Source: Lumnitzera littorea (lineage: Eukaryota > Streptophyta > Magnoliopsida > Myrtales > Combretaceae). From it: a stretch of 64,000 nt of DNA. A program made the position numbers and the translations under genes. Below, in pieces: positions 45,295 to 56,734 of the stretch. The notes beneath the pieces are model-generated. The model was given only the letters and a program-made list of their open reading frames with translations. It had not been told where the DNA came from and made no database searches. The stretch spans positions 38,569,893 to 38,633,892 of the forward strand of contig JAMXBB010000011.1 of the NCBI GenBank assembly GCA_024138015.1, given 5' to 3'. The first letter of the stretch is position 1; every line of letters starts with the position of its first letter.

Positions 45295-48180
45295 ATGTCA
45301 ACCAATACAGGTGAGATGCCCTCAAATGTGTCAAAATATAACATCACTGACTTCGAGACCATGAGGAGTGATCTTCCCCCCAAAGGAGACAATGAAGTCA
45401 CATTGTAGCAATTAGGCGATGCCATTATGATGGCGGTAGAGGATGAGGCTCATCAATGCCATGCTAAGGGATGTTTATGTATATGCTCCCTTGCTAAAGG
45501 CCAAAAATGTGTTCACAGCACCTAGGATAGGTAAAGGTCCAAGCGGTTGAACTAGTAGGAGTAAGGCTTTTGCCCCCAATTGGGTCATGAGTAACTTCAT
45601 AATTGGATCGATTCTAGGTTAGTTGGTATGACTACCTACGAAGGAGGAGAGGGTGTCCTTATTGGTAGGGAGGTGCCTTACCATGTTTAAGAATTGGTTG
45701 GAGTATGGGCAATGCCTCCTTTTGAGTAATTGTAAGAAGGAGCTCTTTGACTTCCACCAGTGTGGTCCGATAGAAGTCTGTCCCAATGGGTGGAGGGTAT
45801 TGAAGGCCTTCTAGGGGGTTTGTGAAGTCCTAGTAATAAAGGCCAATTGAGTTGGTGGCTGTACCTTTAGCTTTGTTTAGAAGAGAAGTTGTTCGATGGC
45901 TTTACAGCTTCTATTAAGGGCTAGTACGATAATTACTAGGTGGTTAAGTAGCTAGAAGAAGCAAACTTCTGGAGAAGATGGACTAAATTGGTTTGAACTA
46001 GAGCTTAGAGGGAGCATGGGCCAAATGATGTCGAGGTCATGAGGAAAATTTAAGCCTTTATGGCATTTAGATACAGTAATGAAATAAATGTTATGGAGAC
46101 AACAGAGAGATACTTCAAGTATCCAATCTCTAAGCTCTTCCCTAGTATGAAGAAGGCTGTGGTGAAGAAGTAGATTGAAGGTATAGGTTTGTTTTTCACA
46201 AACAGCTTCATTTATCATGCTAACGTGTATAAAGTTGTACTTCATTTGACGTCCTATTTAAGAGAGAGAGAGGAGAGGATCTTCCTTGTTCATACTGGTC
46301 ACAATAAAGTTGGTGAATGTAACACTTTATATTTCGTCTTTGTTTTTTCTTTTTCCTTACCTCTCATTTGATTCTTTGTAGGAAAGAGACCAGCTGAGGA
46401 GATTCCTTATCTCTTAATAGATGACTTGATGAAGCATTGCGTGGCTAGGTCAAAGCCGACTACAAAGGCCTTAGACCTTAAAGGCAAGGGCATGTGGCTG
46501 AGATTAAGGGTTAGGGAAACTAGCAGGGTCAAGTTAGGAGCTCTACCTCAAAGGATTCCTCTTGGTCCTTGAATAGAGCTATTGCTTGCCAAGCTTGTAA
46601 GTGTAGCTCTTTCTTTCGCTACCTTTATCCCTGCTTCCGAGCCCATTACTATAGAGGATAAACCTGTCAGCATTGACAAGTCAAACATGGAGATGCTTAC
46701 CTTTCTTAGTAGCGGTAAGGAGGAGAAGGTTAAGGTCATCACCCCATCTAGGGTAACCAGGCAAAAAAGGAAGGCTTTTGAAACTTATAAGAAAGTAGTA
46801 CCTAGGGTGAAGATGCAGAAGCTTATGGGGAGGATGCCCTTAAGTTAAATGACTTAGTACGAGTAGTCGATGGCTTACCTCTATAAGTGCATTGATGAGC
46901 TTAGGGATGAATTTTTTGATGTCCTTAAAAAGTTCAGGTTCTTAGGGATCAAGCCAGACTTGATCAATGATGTTCTATACATCTCCTATAATGAAGAGCT
47001 TTGCCTTTACGCTTTCGAGGCTAAGAATAAAAGGGTTAGGGGGAAGCTCCTAAAGCTAAAGTGGGAGATCTGAGGCAATGGCATTATGTCATAGCACCAA
47101 ACTCTCAACTATCAAGCCTCACTAGGGTCTTACAATCCTAGTGACTAGGCTATCCTTTAGGAGCTATCAATGGTAGGAGGGGGTGATCTAATAGAGATGT
47201 CAGGTCACTTAAGCTCACTCATTCGGTAACTAAGCTTCGACCCCTTTTCGTTGGTGTTCTTTCTTGTCATCATTGATTTGACCTCAATTCATGTTTCTTT
47301 GAAATACCATGACTAGGTATTGCTTCAGTTGAGCAACTATAATACCCTCCAAAAAGAGGTAAAGGGCTTTCATGCTACAATGTTTAGTGTACAAAAAGGC
47401 TTGAGGAGGTAGAGTCCTCCTCATATAAATATCTAGATAAGTTTGCTAAGGTTAATTGCTACCTGTGCTGCTCTTATGTGTAGGTAGCTAGGCTCAAGGC
47501 GAGCCTACAAGATGTAGAGTGGGAATGGATTGCTATTGAAGAGAGCATGAGGGAAGCTGGTGACTTATAGGCTTAGCTTGACGATGAGCAAAGGACTAAG
47601 GCTTAACCCTCATTAAGGTTGGACTAAGAGAGGAGAGTTAGGGATGAGCTCAAAAAAGAGAACACCAAGCTAAAGGCATTGGTCTCTTGGCTATAGACCA
47701 AGTTGGCAATGAAGGCATCAGAGTACGATAGTGCCAAGGCAACATCGATGGAGCTGGCCGATCAAAAGGTTAGGCTGGAACAACAAATCTAGGAACTTTA
47801 AGGAAAAGTTTTAGAGATAGAGGAGATCATGTCCAAAATGGGGAGTGTAGAGGTTCTTAGCGACACTACTGCCAAGAAAGCCATTGTCGAATTTCAATGG
47901 ATGGAGTAGTGGCTATAAGAGCTAGAGGATATCTTTGTTGAGTGTGCTCGCTACACAAAGAGGGTGGTGCTCTCCCATTTTCTCAAACTGACCTGAGCTT
48001 CCTTGGTCATCTGGATACCTTAACTTTTTGGGAGAAGAAGGTTGTCTAAGTATAAGAAAGAGAAACTACTCAAGCAGCTATCAAGGTTTAAGGTACCCCT
48101 CTGCTACAGGGTCAGATTAAGACACTTTCACATCTACTTCTACCTTGGCATCTCAGTAAGAGGGCACTTAAATAGGGTTG
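45295..48180 (+). pseudogene. Extra antisense ORF of the Tat-like element (broken)
   Basis: On the strand opposite to gag-pol, ATG 45295 opens MSTNTGEMPSNVSKYNITDF. Broken frames then carry CPNGWRVLKAF (~45780-45815), a remnant reading VMETTERYFKYPISKLF (~46090-46140), and a basic region at 46582-46845. A clean 88-codon frame occupies 46582-46848 and a 67-codon frame 46870-47073. From about 47480 to 47960 follow charged heptad-like segments (VARLKASLQDVEWEW, AIVEFQWME), so a coiled-coil tail is likely. A probable 69-bp intron (46313-46381, GT...TTTGTAG) joins VG to KRPAEEIPYL in frame. Reverse-oriented ORFs of this type are known in Tat elements and resemble the domain named putative gypsy-type transposon. 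Their function is unknown. Numerous stops make this copy inactive. Confidence 0.65.
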
Positions 48181-48483
48181 AAGTGATCCTCTTACTAACC
48201 CCAATTAGAAGCTCTTAGACCCTTCTATGGCCCATGTTTAGCCATCTCAAGGGTCATCGATAGACCAGCCTTTCGAGTAGATTAAAGCATTAGATTTTTT
48301 GGAACTGCTATAGTTTACTGATTCGTGGTAGTAGTTATCCCTTTCCTCTACTTCTTATATCCCAAGTTAGGATGCTGACCTTAATTTTGTACATCAATTT
48401 TATTAATGGAATTCAAATTTATTCATGTACTATGTTATGTACTCTAGCTTTTATTGAATGCTTATTGCCTTCTCGCTTGTTTC

Positions 48484-48925
48484 ATTATACAAGGGGTATT
48501 ATCCCTTGCCTAAGCTATTATAGGGGCCTGATCGGGGGCATTCCAACCTGCTTAACAACTGGGACTTCTTTTGTGAAAGGGGTGTTTCCTCTAGCTATGA
48601 TTACCTAAAGGGGGTCTGGTTGGTAACGTTCTGACTTGCCCGATAAGTAAAGGTTCCTCTATGCAAGGGGTATTTCCCTTTGCTAAGATTACCCAAATAG
48701 GGTCAGGTTGGTGGTGTTCCAACCAACCCAGTAGGTGAGGTTTTCTCTATATAAGGAGTATTTCCCCTTATCAAAGTTACCTAAAGGGGGTTGGGTCGGT
48801 AGTGTTTTAACTTGCTCGGTAGGTAGGAGTTCCTCTGTGTAAGGAGTGTTTCCCCCTGCTAAGGTTATCTAAGGGGATCTATTTGGTGGCGTTCCATCCT
48901 GCTCGATTAATAGTTTCATTTACCT
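48484..48925. repeat. Internal tandem repeat of the Tat-like element, ~87-bp unit, about five copies
   Basis: Units opening AAGG(G/A)GT(A/G)TTTCCC recur at about 48492, 48577, 48666, 48757 and 48840. Each contains TACCTAAAGGGGGT and a TTCCAACCTGCTCG-like phrase. A GA-rich run lies at 48958-48978. Confidence 0.8.
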
Positions 48926-49049
48926 TTTAAGGGTTAGGACTTTACATGCTTAAGATAGAGAAAGAGAGAGAGAGAGAGCGAGAAACACGAATAACTTGTA
49001 CGAGATCAAACTTTTCATTCAAAATTTGAAGTGATTTACATAATGATAT

Positions 49050-49966
49050 ACTAATCAAAGTAAAGCCGAAGGTTATTAGCATTCCAAGTGCGCAAAATAA
49101 GCTTGCTATCTAATCTTTCTAATCTGTATACTCCATTGCCCAAATTTTCTTTAACTTGAACTGGGTCTTCCCAATTAAGGGCCAATTTACCTTATCCTTC
49201 TCGCAAACCCATGGCTTTTAATTTCTGGTAAACTAGGTCTCTAACCTTGAACTCTTTATGTTTGACCTTCTGATCGTAACATCTAGTTACTCAGTGTTGG
49301 TAAATAGTTACTTGAGCAATAGAAAGGTCTTTTATTTTTTCAATGGTATCAACATTGACTTGCAATAGGGACTCATTGAGGATGGCATTAAAGCTTTGAG
49401 TCCGGATGTTAGGAAGCTCGAGCTTGATGGGGAGAATAGCCTTCGACTTGAATGCTAGGTAAAAGGGGGTTTCACCAGTGGAGGTACAGTAGGTAGTACT
49501 ATACCCTTATAAAATGTTAGGCAATTTGTCTACCCAGGCGCCATGGGCTCAGTCTACTATCTTCTTCAAGCTTCAAGGATGATTTGATTAGTTGCTTTAA
49601 CTTAGCCGTTCAATTAAGGGAAGGCGATTGACATGAAGTGCGGCGTAATGTGATACTTAGCATAGAAGTCCTTGAATCTAAGGTGGTTGAACCGTCGCCC
49701 GTAGTCCATGATAAAGGGCATAAGGGTTCCTAAATCGGAAGAGAATGTTGCTCCTAACAAAGGACTCAACACTCCTTGTTGTGATTTTGACCACGGCTTT
49801 AGCCTCGACCCATTTGGTGAAGTAGTCAACAACAACTATGATGAACCTTCGACCCCCCAAAGCCTTAGGGAAGGTGCCAAGGTTGTCAATGCCCTACTGG
49901 GCGAGTAGCCATGGACTAGTCAGGGGCTAGAGATTGCTGCTTGGGGCATAATTGATGAGGGTGTGC
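49050..49966 (-). pseudogene. Integrase core and C-terminus of the Tat-like element (broken)
   Basis: The core includes YAPSSNL...SPWLLAQ-stop-GIDNLGTFPKALGGRRF, then FIIVVVDYFTKWVEAKAV and RSVESFVRSNILFRF (49860-49690), the standard integrase core around the first catalytic Asp. KDFYAKYHITPHFMSIAFP (to 49614) covers the region before the conserved Glu. The C-terminal segment is seen near 49320-49130 (KLNWPLIGKTQFKLKK-like, then MEYTDWKD). A frameshift lies near 49680. The N-terminal finger lies beyond the nested solo LTR. Confidence 0.85.
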
Positions 49967-51647
49967 TATAAACCCTACAAATCTAGCCTTTTAAGTATAG
50001 AATCAAACCTTTAAATTGTAGATGATTTCCTGAAGTCAATAGAGCCAGTGAGATTTAAAACCAATTAAAATCTTAATTCAAAACCTAAAGTGAATATGAA
50101 AAACCTTAAATTATCAATTGAACCTCTAATCACATATGAAGACCTTAAAACCTTAAGTATATGTAACTGCAAAAGTTGACCTCAAACCTCATCAAAACCC
50201 TAAGGTAATAACTAAAGATTTAATTGCGTAGAAAACTTTTATACCCTAAATGTATATAAACACTAGAGATTGCGCCCGAAAGTGATAAAACCCTAAAACT
50301 ATAACTTTGAAGATATAAACGTACTAATTCACTATAACTTACTATAAAACCATAGTTGATAATATAACCTTAAATTCATCTTTTTAAGACACAAAACAAG
50401 ACAAAACAAAACTCTTTTCCCCTATTCCCAAACCATGAGCTTTCCCTTTGCTTTGTCACCTTCAACTTTCCAAGTTTCACTCTCACAACTCTACTTATCA
50501 ACACAAACCAATAACACATATTTACTAGCTTTCCTTTTCATATAAGCTACGACATAAGCGAATAATGACATAAGCTATGACATAAGTGAATGATGACAAA
50601 AGCGATAATATAAACAATTAATGACATAAGCCTCTAAAATAATAAACCATAAGATTATCTAAGTGTAAGAATTAATGGCTAATGAAATCATTAACTACTA
50701 AAATAGAATATAAAACTAGCCAATAGGAATAATTAAGCTTTAATAGTTATAATTTCAATAAATTTAGTCTATATCATAAAACACGGGTCTTAACGTCCAA
50801 AACGGACATCACTATGTGAACATATGTTTGAAAACGATGAAAAACGACTATAAATTTGTAAATATCGAAACTAAAATGAAAAAGTTACATACGATTAGCA
50901 ATTAGGTTTAATCGAATAAAAACCGATAGTAATCTAAGTAGAATTAGGTAGATAGATATTTAGAACCGTTAGTTAATTCAATTACTTATTATCCTTATTA
51001 TCTAGTAATAATTAAGTGATTCCGATGAGGGTAAGGATCTTCTGATCGATTATTATGACTAGAGCGAGTTGTCATAGTTAAGTGCATACTCCTGATGACT
51101 CTATATTTATTTGTGCTTATAGTTAGTGTACTTAAATTGAATATGAATAACTCGATGCATGAGGTTTCAGAGCACTTAGAGCGTTGTAGCTTATTCCCCA
51201 ATAACTTTTCTTTTGTAGGTTGATAGATAATTGGATATGGGTTAAAAGCCGAGCGTTGAGTGCAAGTATCGAGATATTTTAGAGGTTGGAATTAGAGAGA
51301 AGTTGTTTAGTTCATGTGAAACTTTAAATGTAAATACCAATTATGCCCTTAGATTTTTCAACTTTATTAAGTTTAAACTTTTAAGTCTATATTACTTGAT
51401 CTTATTATTTGATAAGTGATATCGATTTTCTGTGGTTCTTAGGAACTGTAGAATATCGGACATTCATAGTTATTTATATTTATATATTACAATAAATTAA
51501 TTACTTAAAAAGTAGTAACCTTAGTGATAAATCATTTAGAGTCTTATAATCTTTGTCTTGCAAGGTGATTTCCATATCATGGGTGCACATATGTTATGAA
51601 AATTTTAAGCAATTCTATTAGACCCCCTTTAGGGTCTTGACATGTGC
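49962..51647 (-). mobile_element. Solo LTR nested in the Tat-like integrase, TSD TGTGC
   Basis: The LTR spans 49967-51642 (1,676 bp). On the minus strand it begins TGTCAAGACCC and ends TTTATA (CA decayed to TA). It is flanked by perfect TGTGC copies at 49962-49966 and 51643-51647. On the minus strand the integrase finger text (...KCSRCQKHM) stops at the right edge and the core resumes (HTLINYAPSS) at the left edge. It is AT-rich, without coding sequence. The strand is inferred only from the TGTCA start. Confidence 0.82.
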
Positions 51648-51990
51648 TTTTGGCACCGGGAGCACTTTTAGGTTACGTCCTTGGCATCTTGCCTCATGGT
51701 ATAATATCCCAATCGTAGAGCCTAGATGTAGTGGGCATGGGACTAAATATGGTTGCTGCACACTCCAACATGCAGCTCATCCATGATATATAGGCCCTCG
51801 TTTGCACGGAGGCATCTAAGCAAGGGAAGGTTGATCCCTTTGTAGTATAGGACACCATCAACTATCGTATATTTGGTGGCATAGTACCTTAGTTTTTTTA
51901 CTTCTCTCCTATCTTTTAAGAGCGTACTTTGCTCTAAGTAGCTTCGGATGGGATCCATCTAGCTTGACTTCGATGTTGATGTTGCAATTT
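51648..51990 (-). pseudogene. Integrase zinc-finger region of the Tat-like element
   Basis: An open frame (51958-51743) reads DPIRSYLEQSTLLKDRREVK, then VDGVLYYKGINLPLLRCL and LHVGVCSNH. This is the segment before and within the HHCC finger in plant Ty3 integrases. The CxxC half (KCSRCQKH) lies at about 51670-51645, against the nested solo LTR. Confidence 0.88.
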
Positions 51991-52209
51991 CTACGACTTT
52001 TGCTAAGCTTGAAGTTTTGCTCTTCTTTAGGAAGTATTTGATAAAGATCTTCCTATCCTTCACCTCAAGCTTTTGTATTCCAATGGAGGTAAGCTTGGAC
52101 AGCCAATCTATTGTTGAGTTTTCAAGTCAAGGGATCTTCATGATGGTCTACAAAAGGAATTCAACTAGAAGGCTCCTCACCTTTTCCAAGTACCTTGCCA
52201 TAGTGTCAT

Positions 52210-52480
52210 CCCTAGCATCATATTCACCTCAAACTTACTAGACAACTAGTAAAGAGTCCAAGAAGACTTATAAGTTATCGGTGCCGATCTCTTTGGTCAA
52301 TTTGAGATTGGCTATTAAGGCTTCATATTCGGATTCATTGTTGCTGGTGTTAAACCTGACCATCTACTCAAAATGAGACTCGTACCTCTACCCCCCATGG
52401 TGGTTGGTCCATCTACATAGAGAGTCAACACCGGTTTGTCATCAACTAGTAGTGCTTCCTTCTCTCCTGTATATTCAACC
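52210..52480 (-). pseudogene. Second RNase H-like region of the Tat-like element (broken)
   Basis: The minus-strand text LTLYVDGPTTMGGRGTSLIL (~52440-52380), followed by a SE(Y)EALIANLKL-like segment (~52330-52290), matches the additional archaeal-type RNase H domain of Tat-lineage elements. Confidence 0.7.
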
Positions 52481-52599
52481 ATGAAGTCAACTAGAAATTA
52501 TGCCTTGTAGGTCGTTCGTAACTAATATTGGATTTCGTATGTGCTCTGCTCCATTGTATACTTCACCATCCATCCAGACACATCTGGCTTCTGTAGCAT

Positions 52600-52870
52600 T
52601 ATACGCAACGGTTGGTCAATAAGCATAATGATCTAGTGCACCTGGGAATAGTTCATTAGCTGACATGCTAAGATGACAATGGCCAAGGCAAACTTTTCTG
52701 CTCAGGTGTACTCGACCTTAAGCTCCTAAAATATATGGTTGACATAGTATATAGGCTTGTGCTTTTTGCCCTCTACTCTGACTAATATAAATGAGAGTAC
52801 CTAGTCACTTACAGCCAGGTACAGAAACAAGTCCTCCCCCTGGACAAGCTTAGAGAGGATCGAAGTGTAT
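52600..52870 (-). pseudogene. First RNase H of the Tat-like element (broken)
   Basis: The minus-strand text LFLYLAVSD-stop-VLSFILVRVEGKKHKPIYYVNHIF is followed by AEKFALAIVILACQLMNYSQVH and MLIDQPL. This is the typical gypsy RNase H that follows RT. Confidence 0.82.
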
Positions 52871-52999
52871 GCGAAGAAGTCTTACAGTTATTGGAAGGTT
52901 GTTGTACACTTTAGAGTCCATGCAAACCCTTGGGATTTTTTTTTTTTGGAATTTTTAAGAACTCAGTACATCTATTTGCACTTTTTGAGAGAAATCTGC

Positions 53000-53650
53000 T
53001 CATCATAGCCATCATACTGGTGAGCTTCTATACATTTCGGACTGAGATATGGGGCTTCATGTCCCTAATGGCATGTATCTTTTCAAGGTTGGCCTTGATA
53101 CCCTTTTGGGTGACCAAGAAGCCTAGAAATTTACATGAGCTGATCCTAAAGACGCACTTCTGGGGGTTTAGCTTCAAGTGATATTTTCTCATCTAATCGA
53201 AAGCTTCCTGGAGGTCCTTGACATGATCTCCTGACTTCTTGCTCTTGATAATCGCATCATCAATGTACACCTCTATGTTACACCCGATTTGGGGCTTAAA
53301 CAAGTTTGTCATTATGCACTGGTATGTTGCCCTAGCATTTTTGAGGTCAAAGGGCATGAGTATATAGTAGTACATGCCAAAGTCGGTGACGAAAAAGGTA
53401 TGGACTTCATCCTTTAAGTCCATTTTTATATGATTATAACCTAAGAAGATGTCCATGAAGCTTAGTAGAGCATGTCCCAAAGTGGAGTCGACTGATTAGT
53501 TGATTCTAAGGAGATGGAAGCAGTTTTTTAGGCGGGCTTTGTTGAGGTTGGTATAACTAACATACATATATCACTTCACGGACTTTTTCTTAACTAGTAC
53601 CACATTTGCTAGTTAGGTTGGTGGGCTTCTATTCCCTTACGAAGTCGGCC
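53000..53650 (-). pseudogene. Reverse transcriptase of the Tat-like element (broken)
   Basis: A 95-codon open frame (53480-53193) carries LLSFMDIFLGYNHIKMD, TFFVTDFGMYYYILMPF and the catalytic VYIDDAIIKSK (YxDD intact). Downstream text LKLNPQKCVFRISSCKFLGF and VTQKGIKANLEKI continues the thumb region to about 53000. Upstream, YVSYTNLNKA (~53560) marks the fingers. Stops surround this open segment. Confidence 0.92.
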
Positions 53651-53899
53651 TTTAACAGCTTTTGTGCTTCTTCCTCAATTGTGGCTTACCTTTTTGGGAT
53701 AAAGTGCCTCTTCTTCTGCTTAATAGGTTGTAGTAGAGTTTCTATTAAGGCTGTGGATTGCCAAGTCGAAGGAGATCTTAAGCATGTTTGATGCTGACCA
53801 AGTAAACCTATTTGAATTGGCTCGTAAGAGGGTAATTATTTCTTCCTCCACTTTGGAAGGAGTCTTGATCTCGACCTTAGTGGTCTAGTTAGGAGAAGG

Positions 53900-54320
53900 G
53901 CCAATTTACACTTCTTTAGTTTTTTTGCTCAGCTTACTTCGCTCGATCAGCTTCTCCTGGAGGTCAGTCTCTAAAGCGAATACTTTGTTAATGACCCTAA
54001 CATAAAGCTCTTTGGAGAGCTTTTGATTACATCTATCTATCCCTACCCCGGTTAGGGTAAAAAATTTAGCTTTCAAGTAAAGGGTTGACATGATGACCCA
54101 AATGCATTCAAACTTGGTCTTACTAAGAGAACGCTGTAGGGGGTTAGGCAGTCAATTACAATGAACTCCATTGGTTGCCATGCAATGTTGTCGTCATCGT
54201 TAAGTTCCATATTGAAGGTAATGATTCCTTTGGCTTAGACAGTACTCCCCTTAAAGTCAATGAGATTATAGTGGTATGACTTCATCTTGATGAGTAGCTT
54301 CTTCCACATCTTTTCATATG
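53900..54320 (-). pseudogene. Protease and linker region of the Tat-like element (broken)
   Basis: An open frame (54091-53906) reads STLYLKAKFFTLTGVGIDRC, the usual VSTLYLKIKFPT..GVG segment between protease and RT in Tat-like polyproteins. Upstream text NPLQRSLSKTKFECIWVIMS (~54140-54080) corresponds to the NALTGRP..N..-like stretch. Confidence 0.75.
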
Positions 54321-54539
54321 TGTAGAAGAGAAGGATGTCGGTGGAGTTGCCTGTCTACCATAATCTTAAGGACCTTACAGTTTACAATCCTCACCCTTAT
54401 AACTAAGGTAACTAGATGGGGGGTGTCTACCCCTTGCAAATCTTAGTTGGAGAAAGAGATCGAAATGTCTAACTTTTATCTCTTCTCCCTTATTACCAAT
54501 ACCTCAGATGGGGTGTTTATTGAGCTATTAGTGCATGGC

Positions 54540-55900
54540 CAATCCTAAAGGTGTGGCCTCCTAATAATTATATTGATAATGCCATTGGGGGTATGGTTGT
54601 TGCGGCGATCATCGTTCTACTCTGTTCAAGTGCCCTTGGTTTGCCGCCTCTAAAGTGCCCTATCCTCATCTTCATTGGAACAGTTGTCATTTCTCTATTG
54701 GGCTACATATTCACTAAAGAAGCCTTATTGACTGTCATATTCGATCGTGTTCTTCAATTGGAAGCATTCATCAATAGTGTGATTGTGGTTGCCATAGAAC
54801 TAGCAGTATTTGTTTGAGTTTCAATGGCTAAGGTTCCCCTTCATCTTAAGGGGTCTCTATAGCAGGTTTCTATGCTTTACCTTAGAGTTAGACTTAGGCA
54901 ATATGTCTATTCAGAAAGGTATACTGTATGTAGAAAGGAGGAGGGAGTAGGTCTTTGTTAGCTTAGTGCTTCTTTTTGCTTAAGCCCTCTCCTTCTGATT
55001 TACTTAGCGCCCTTCTGCCGATGCAATCTTTAATAGACAATCTTTCCTTGGCCTACTTTTTGCTTAGCCTCTCTTGGTCGGCGTTGCGCCTGGCATGAAT
55101 ATTGTCCTCTTGGTCAATGTATTTATAGGTCTTATTTTAGAAATCAATTAAGGTCATTGGCTTGCTCTTTGCAAGTGATTGAAAGAAATCTCCCAAAGGT
55201 CAAATGCCTAGTTACATGGCATGGACTGCTACTCCCTTGTCTAGTTAAGGGATTTAGACTACGACAGTATTGAACCGGGCCACGTAATCACGCAAAGATT
55301 CACCCTCATTCCACCTTATCAAGTACAAGGATGATGTATCCTTAGACGAGGGCTTGCTAGCCTTAAAGTGGAGGCTAAACTTCCATACCAACTCATCAAA
55401 GGTGCTGATGAAGTTCTCGGGCAAGTGGTTGAACTACATCTAGACTACTTTCCTTAGAGTGCTTAGGAAAGCCTTACACATGAATGCATTCACATGGCCA
55501 TAGAGGTTTATGAAGGTACAAAAGTGGAGGAGGTGATCATCAGGATCACCTATGTCATCATATTGGTCTAGGGTTGGAAGCGTCTATTGGGGGGCAACAC
55601 TTCATCGTAGGCACCCTAGGCGAAACGGGTTCTATGCTGGTGATTAGCTCGATGCCGCCAGTTGTCTTGCTCCCCTACTGCTCAGTGACCCTTCTCATGA
55701 TCGCATAGAGTTTATTAAGGTTGACATTATCTATTAGATGAGCTCAGTACGCTGTTGAGTGTGCTAGAACTCTACAAGCCACTTGTTCATTGCCAGTTAG
55801 AGCTCAGTTGTAAGTGGCCACAAACCTTACAGGTTGTTGCTGCATCAGGGGATCGGGTTGTGGATCCCTGCCATTCTACTATTGCTGCTACTAGTGCTTA
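54540..55900 (-). pseudogene. gag region of the Tat-like element (broken)
   Basis: Clearest at 55410-55230 on the minus strand: FDELVWKFSLHFKASKPSS, then SSLYLIRWNEGESLRDYVARF. These match the capsid retrotransposon gag domain (tyrosine- and arginine-rich QKxxESLRDYxxRF motif). A Lys/Glu-rich, low-complexity stretch follows (~55100-54950). Frames are broken and the exact start is not visible. Confidence 0.8.
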
Positions 55901-56209
55901 TTTTGCTTAGTACAGACATTAGAAGCTTTCGAGTGGGGGGAGGTAAGTCTATGTGTTGCACCTCTCAACTTCCTCAAGGCGAGCATGGAGTGGCTTGTTC
56001 TGGCAACACATTCCTCAACTTAGCGCTCTAAGTGCTCTGAATGCTCCGAATGCTCCTCTTGTGTTTCCCTTAAGAGGGGTTAGTTCTTAGTAGGTTAGTT
56101 ATTCACCAGTTAGTGATTGTTAAGATTGCTAGCATAAGACATGGTGGTCATAAATGGTGCTTAGGGGCATGCTTAATGTGTTTGGTTTGTTTAGGTAGGA
56201 ACTTGGATC

Positions 56210-56232
56210 TACTTCCTACAAACGATGCCAAA
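56210..56232 (-). promoter_or_regulatory. Primer-binding site of the Tat-like element (decayed)
   Basis: The minus strand reads TTTGGCATCGTTTGTAGG, close to the TTTGGCGCCGT(C/T)TGTGGG sequence seen just inside the 5' LTR of many plant Tat-lineage elements. Confidence 0.6.
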
Positions 56233-56235
56233 TAT

Positions 56236-56734
56236 CATCTCTAGATCTTTGCTAGTGTAGTTTGGACTTTGCACAAGTAGACAAGCTTGCAAAAGAGAGT
56301 ACAATGAGGGGTTACTGGGGTGTTGTCTAGCATGACCATTCACATACTTCAGTCAGTTGAGTGTTTGGAGAATACAAGTACTTAAGAGCAATAAGAAGGC
56401 TTAAGTTTGCAAAGTATTAAGTAGTTTACCGTTGGGTGATAGTCTTGTATTTGTGGAAGAGTGGTGCCGACAATTGCAAAGAAATTAGTGGGTAAAGCCA
56501 CTTCTGTAAGTGTTGAAAGGTGAGATCATGGTGTCTGATATGCTCCGGATATATAGGAAGTGGTTGCTTGACTTAGTCTCCTAGTTTTATTTGGAGTCTT
56601 CTAGCCATTAAAAGCCTCTTTTAGCTGGTTAGGCCATGTTCTAGGCTTGTATCGAGGGTAGTCAGTCATAGGCAATGAGCCACATTAGATTAGGACAGAT
56701 TTGAAAAGTTTATGTTCAAAAAGTCCTATCAATA
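56236..56734 (-). repeat. 5' LTR of the Tat-like element
   Basis: Alignable with 43831-44326. On the minus strand it begins TATTGATAGG (TG decayed to TA) and ends next to the PBS. Confidence 0.8.

Larger units (their letters stand above)
43831..56734 (-). mobile_element. Large Tat-like Ty3/gypsy retrotransposon, ~12.9 kb
   Basis: Direct repeats of about 500 bp (43831-44326 and 56236-56734) share long stretches such as AATAAGAAGGCTTA and TAGTTTACC(A/G)TTGGGTGAT. On the minus strand the order is 5' LTR, PBS, gag, protease, RT, RNase H, second RNase H-like region, INT, tandem repeats, opposite-strand ORF, PPT and 3' LTR. The size, the second RNase H-like region, the internal tandem repeats and the antisense ORF between pol and the 3' LTR point to the Tat lineage. 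Flanks AAATA and AAATG (minus strand) may be a degraded 5-bp TSD. A solo LTR of 1.7 kb is nested in the integrase. Confidence 0.9.

Noticed and set aside
54551..54817. 88-codon plus-strand frame with membrane-like hydrophobic stretches
   Set aside because: It is the reverse complement of the Tat-like gag-protease region. The minus-strand coding text and the element structure explain it.
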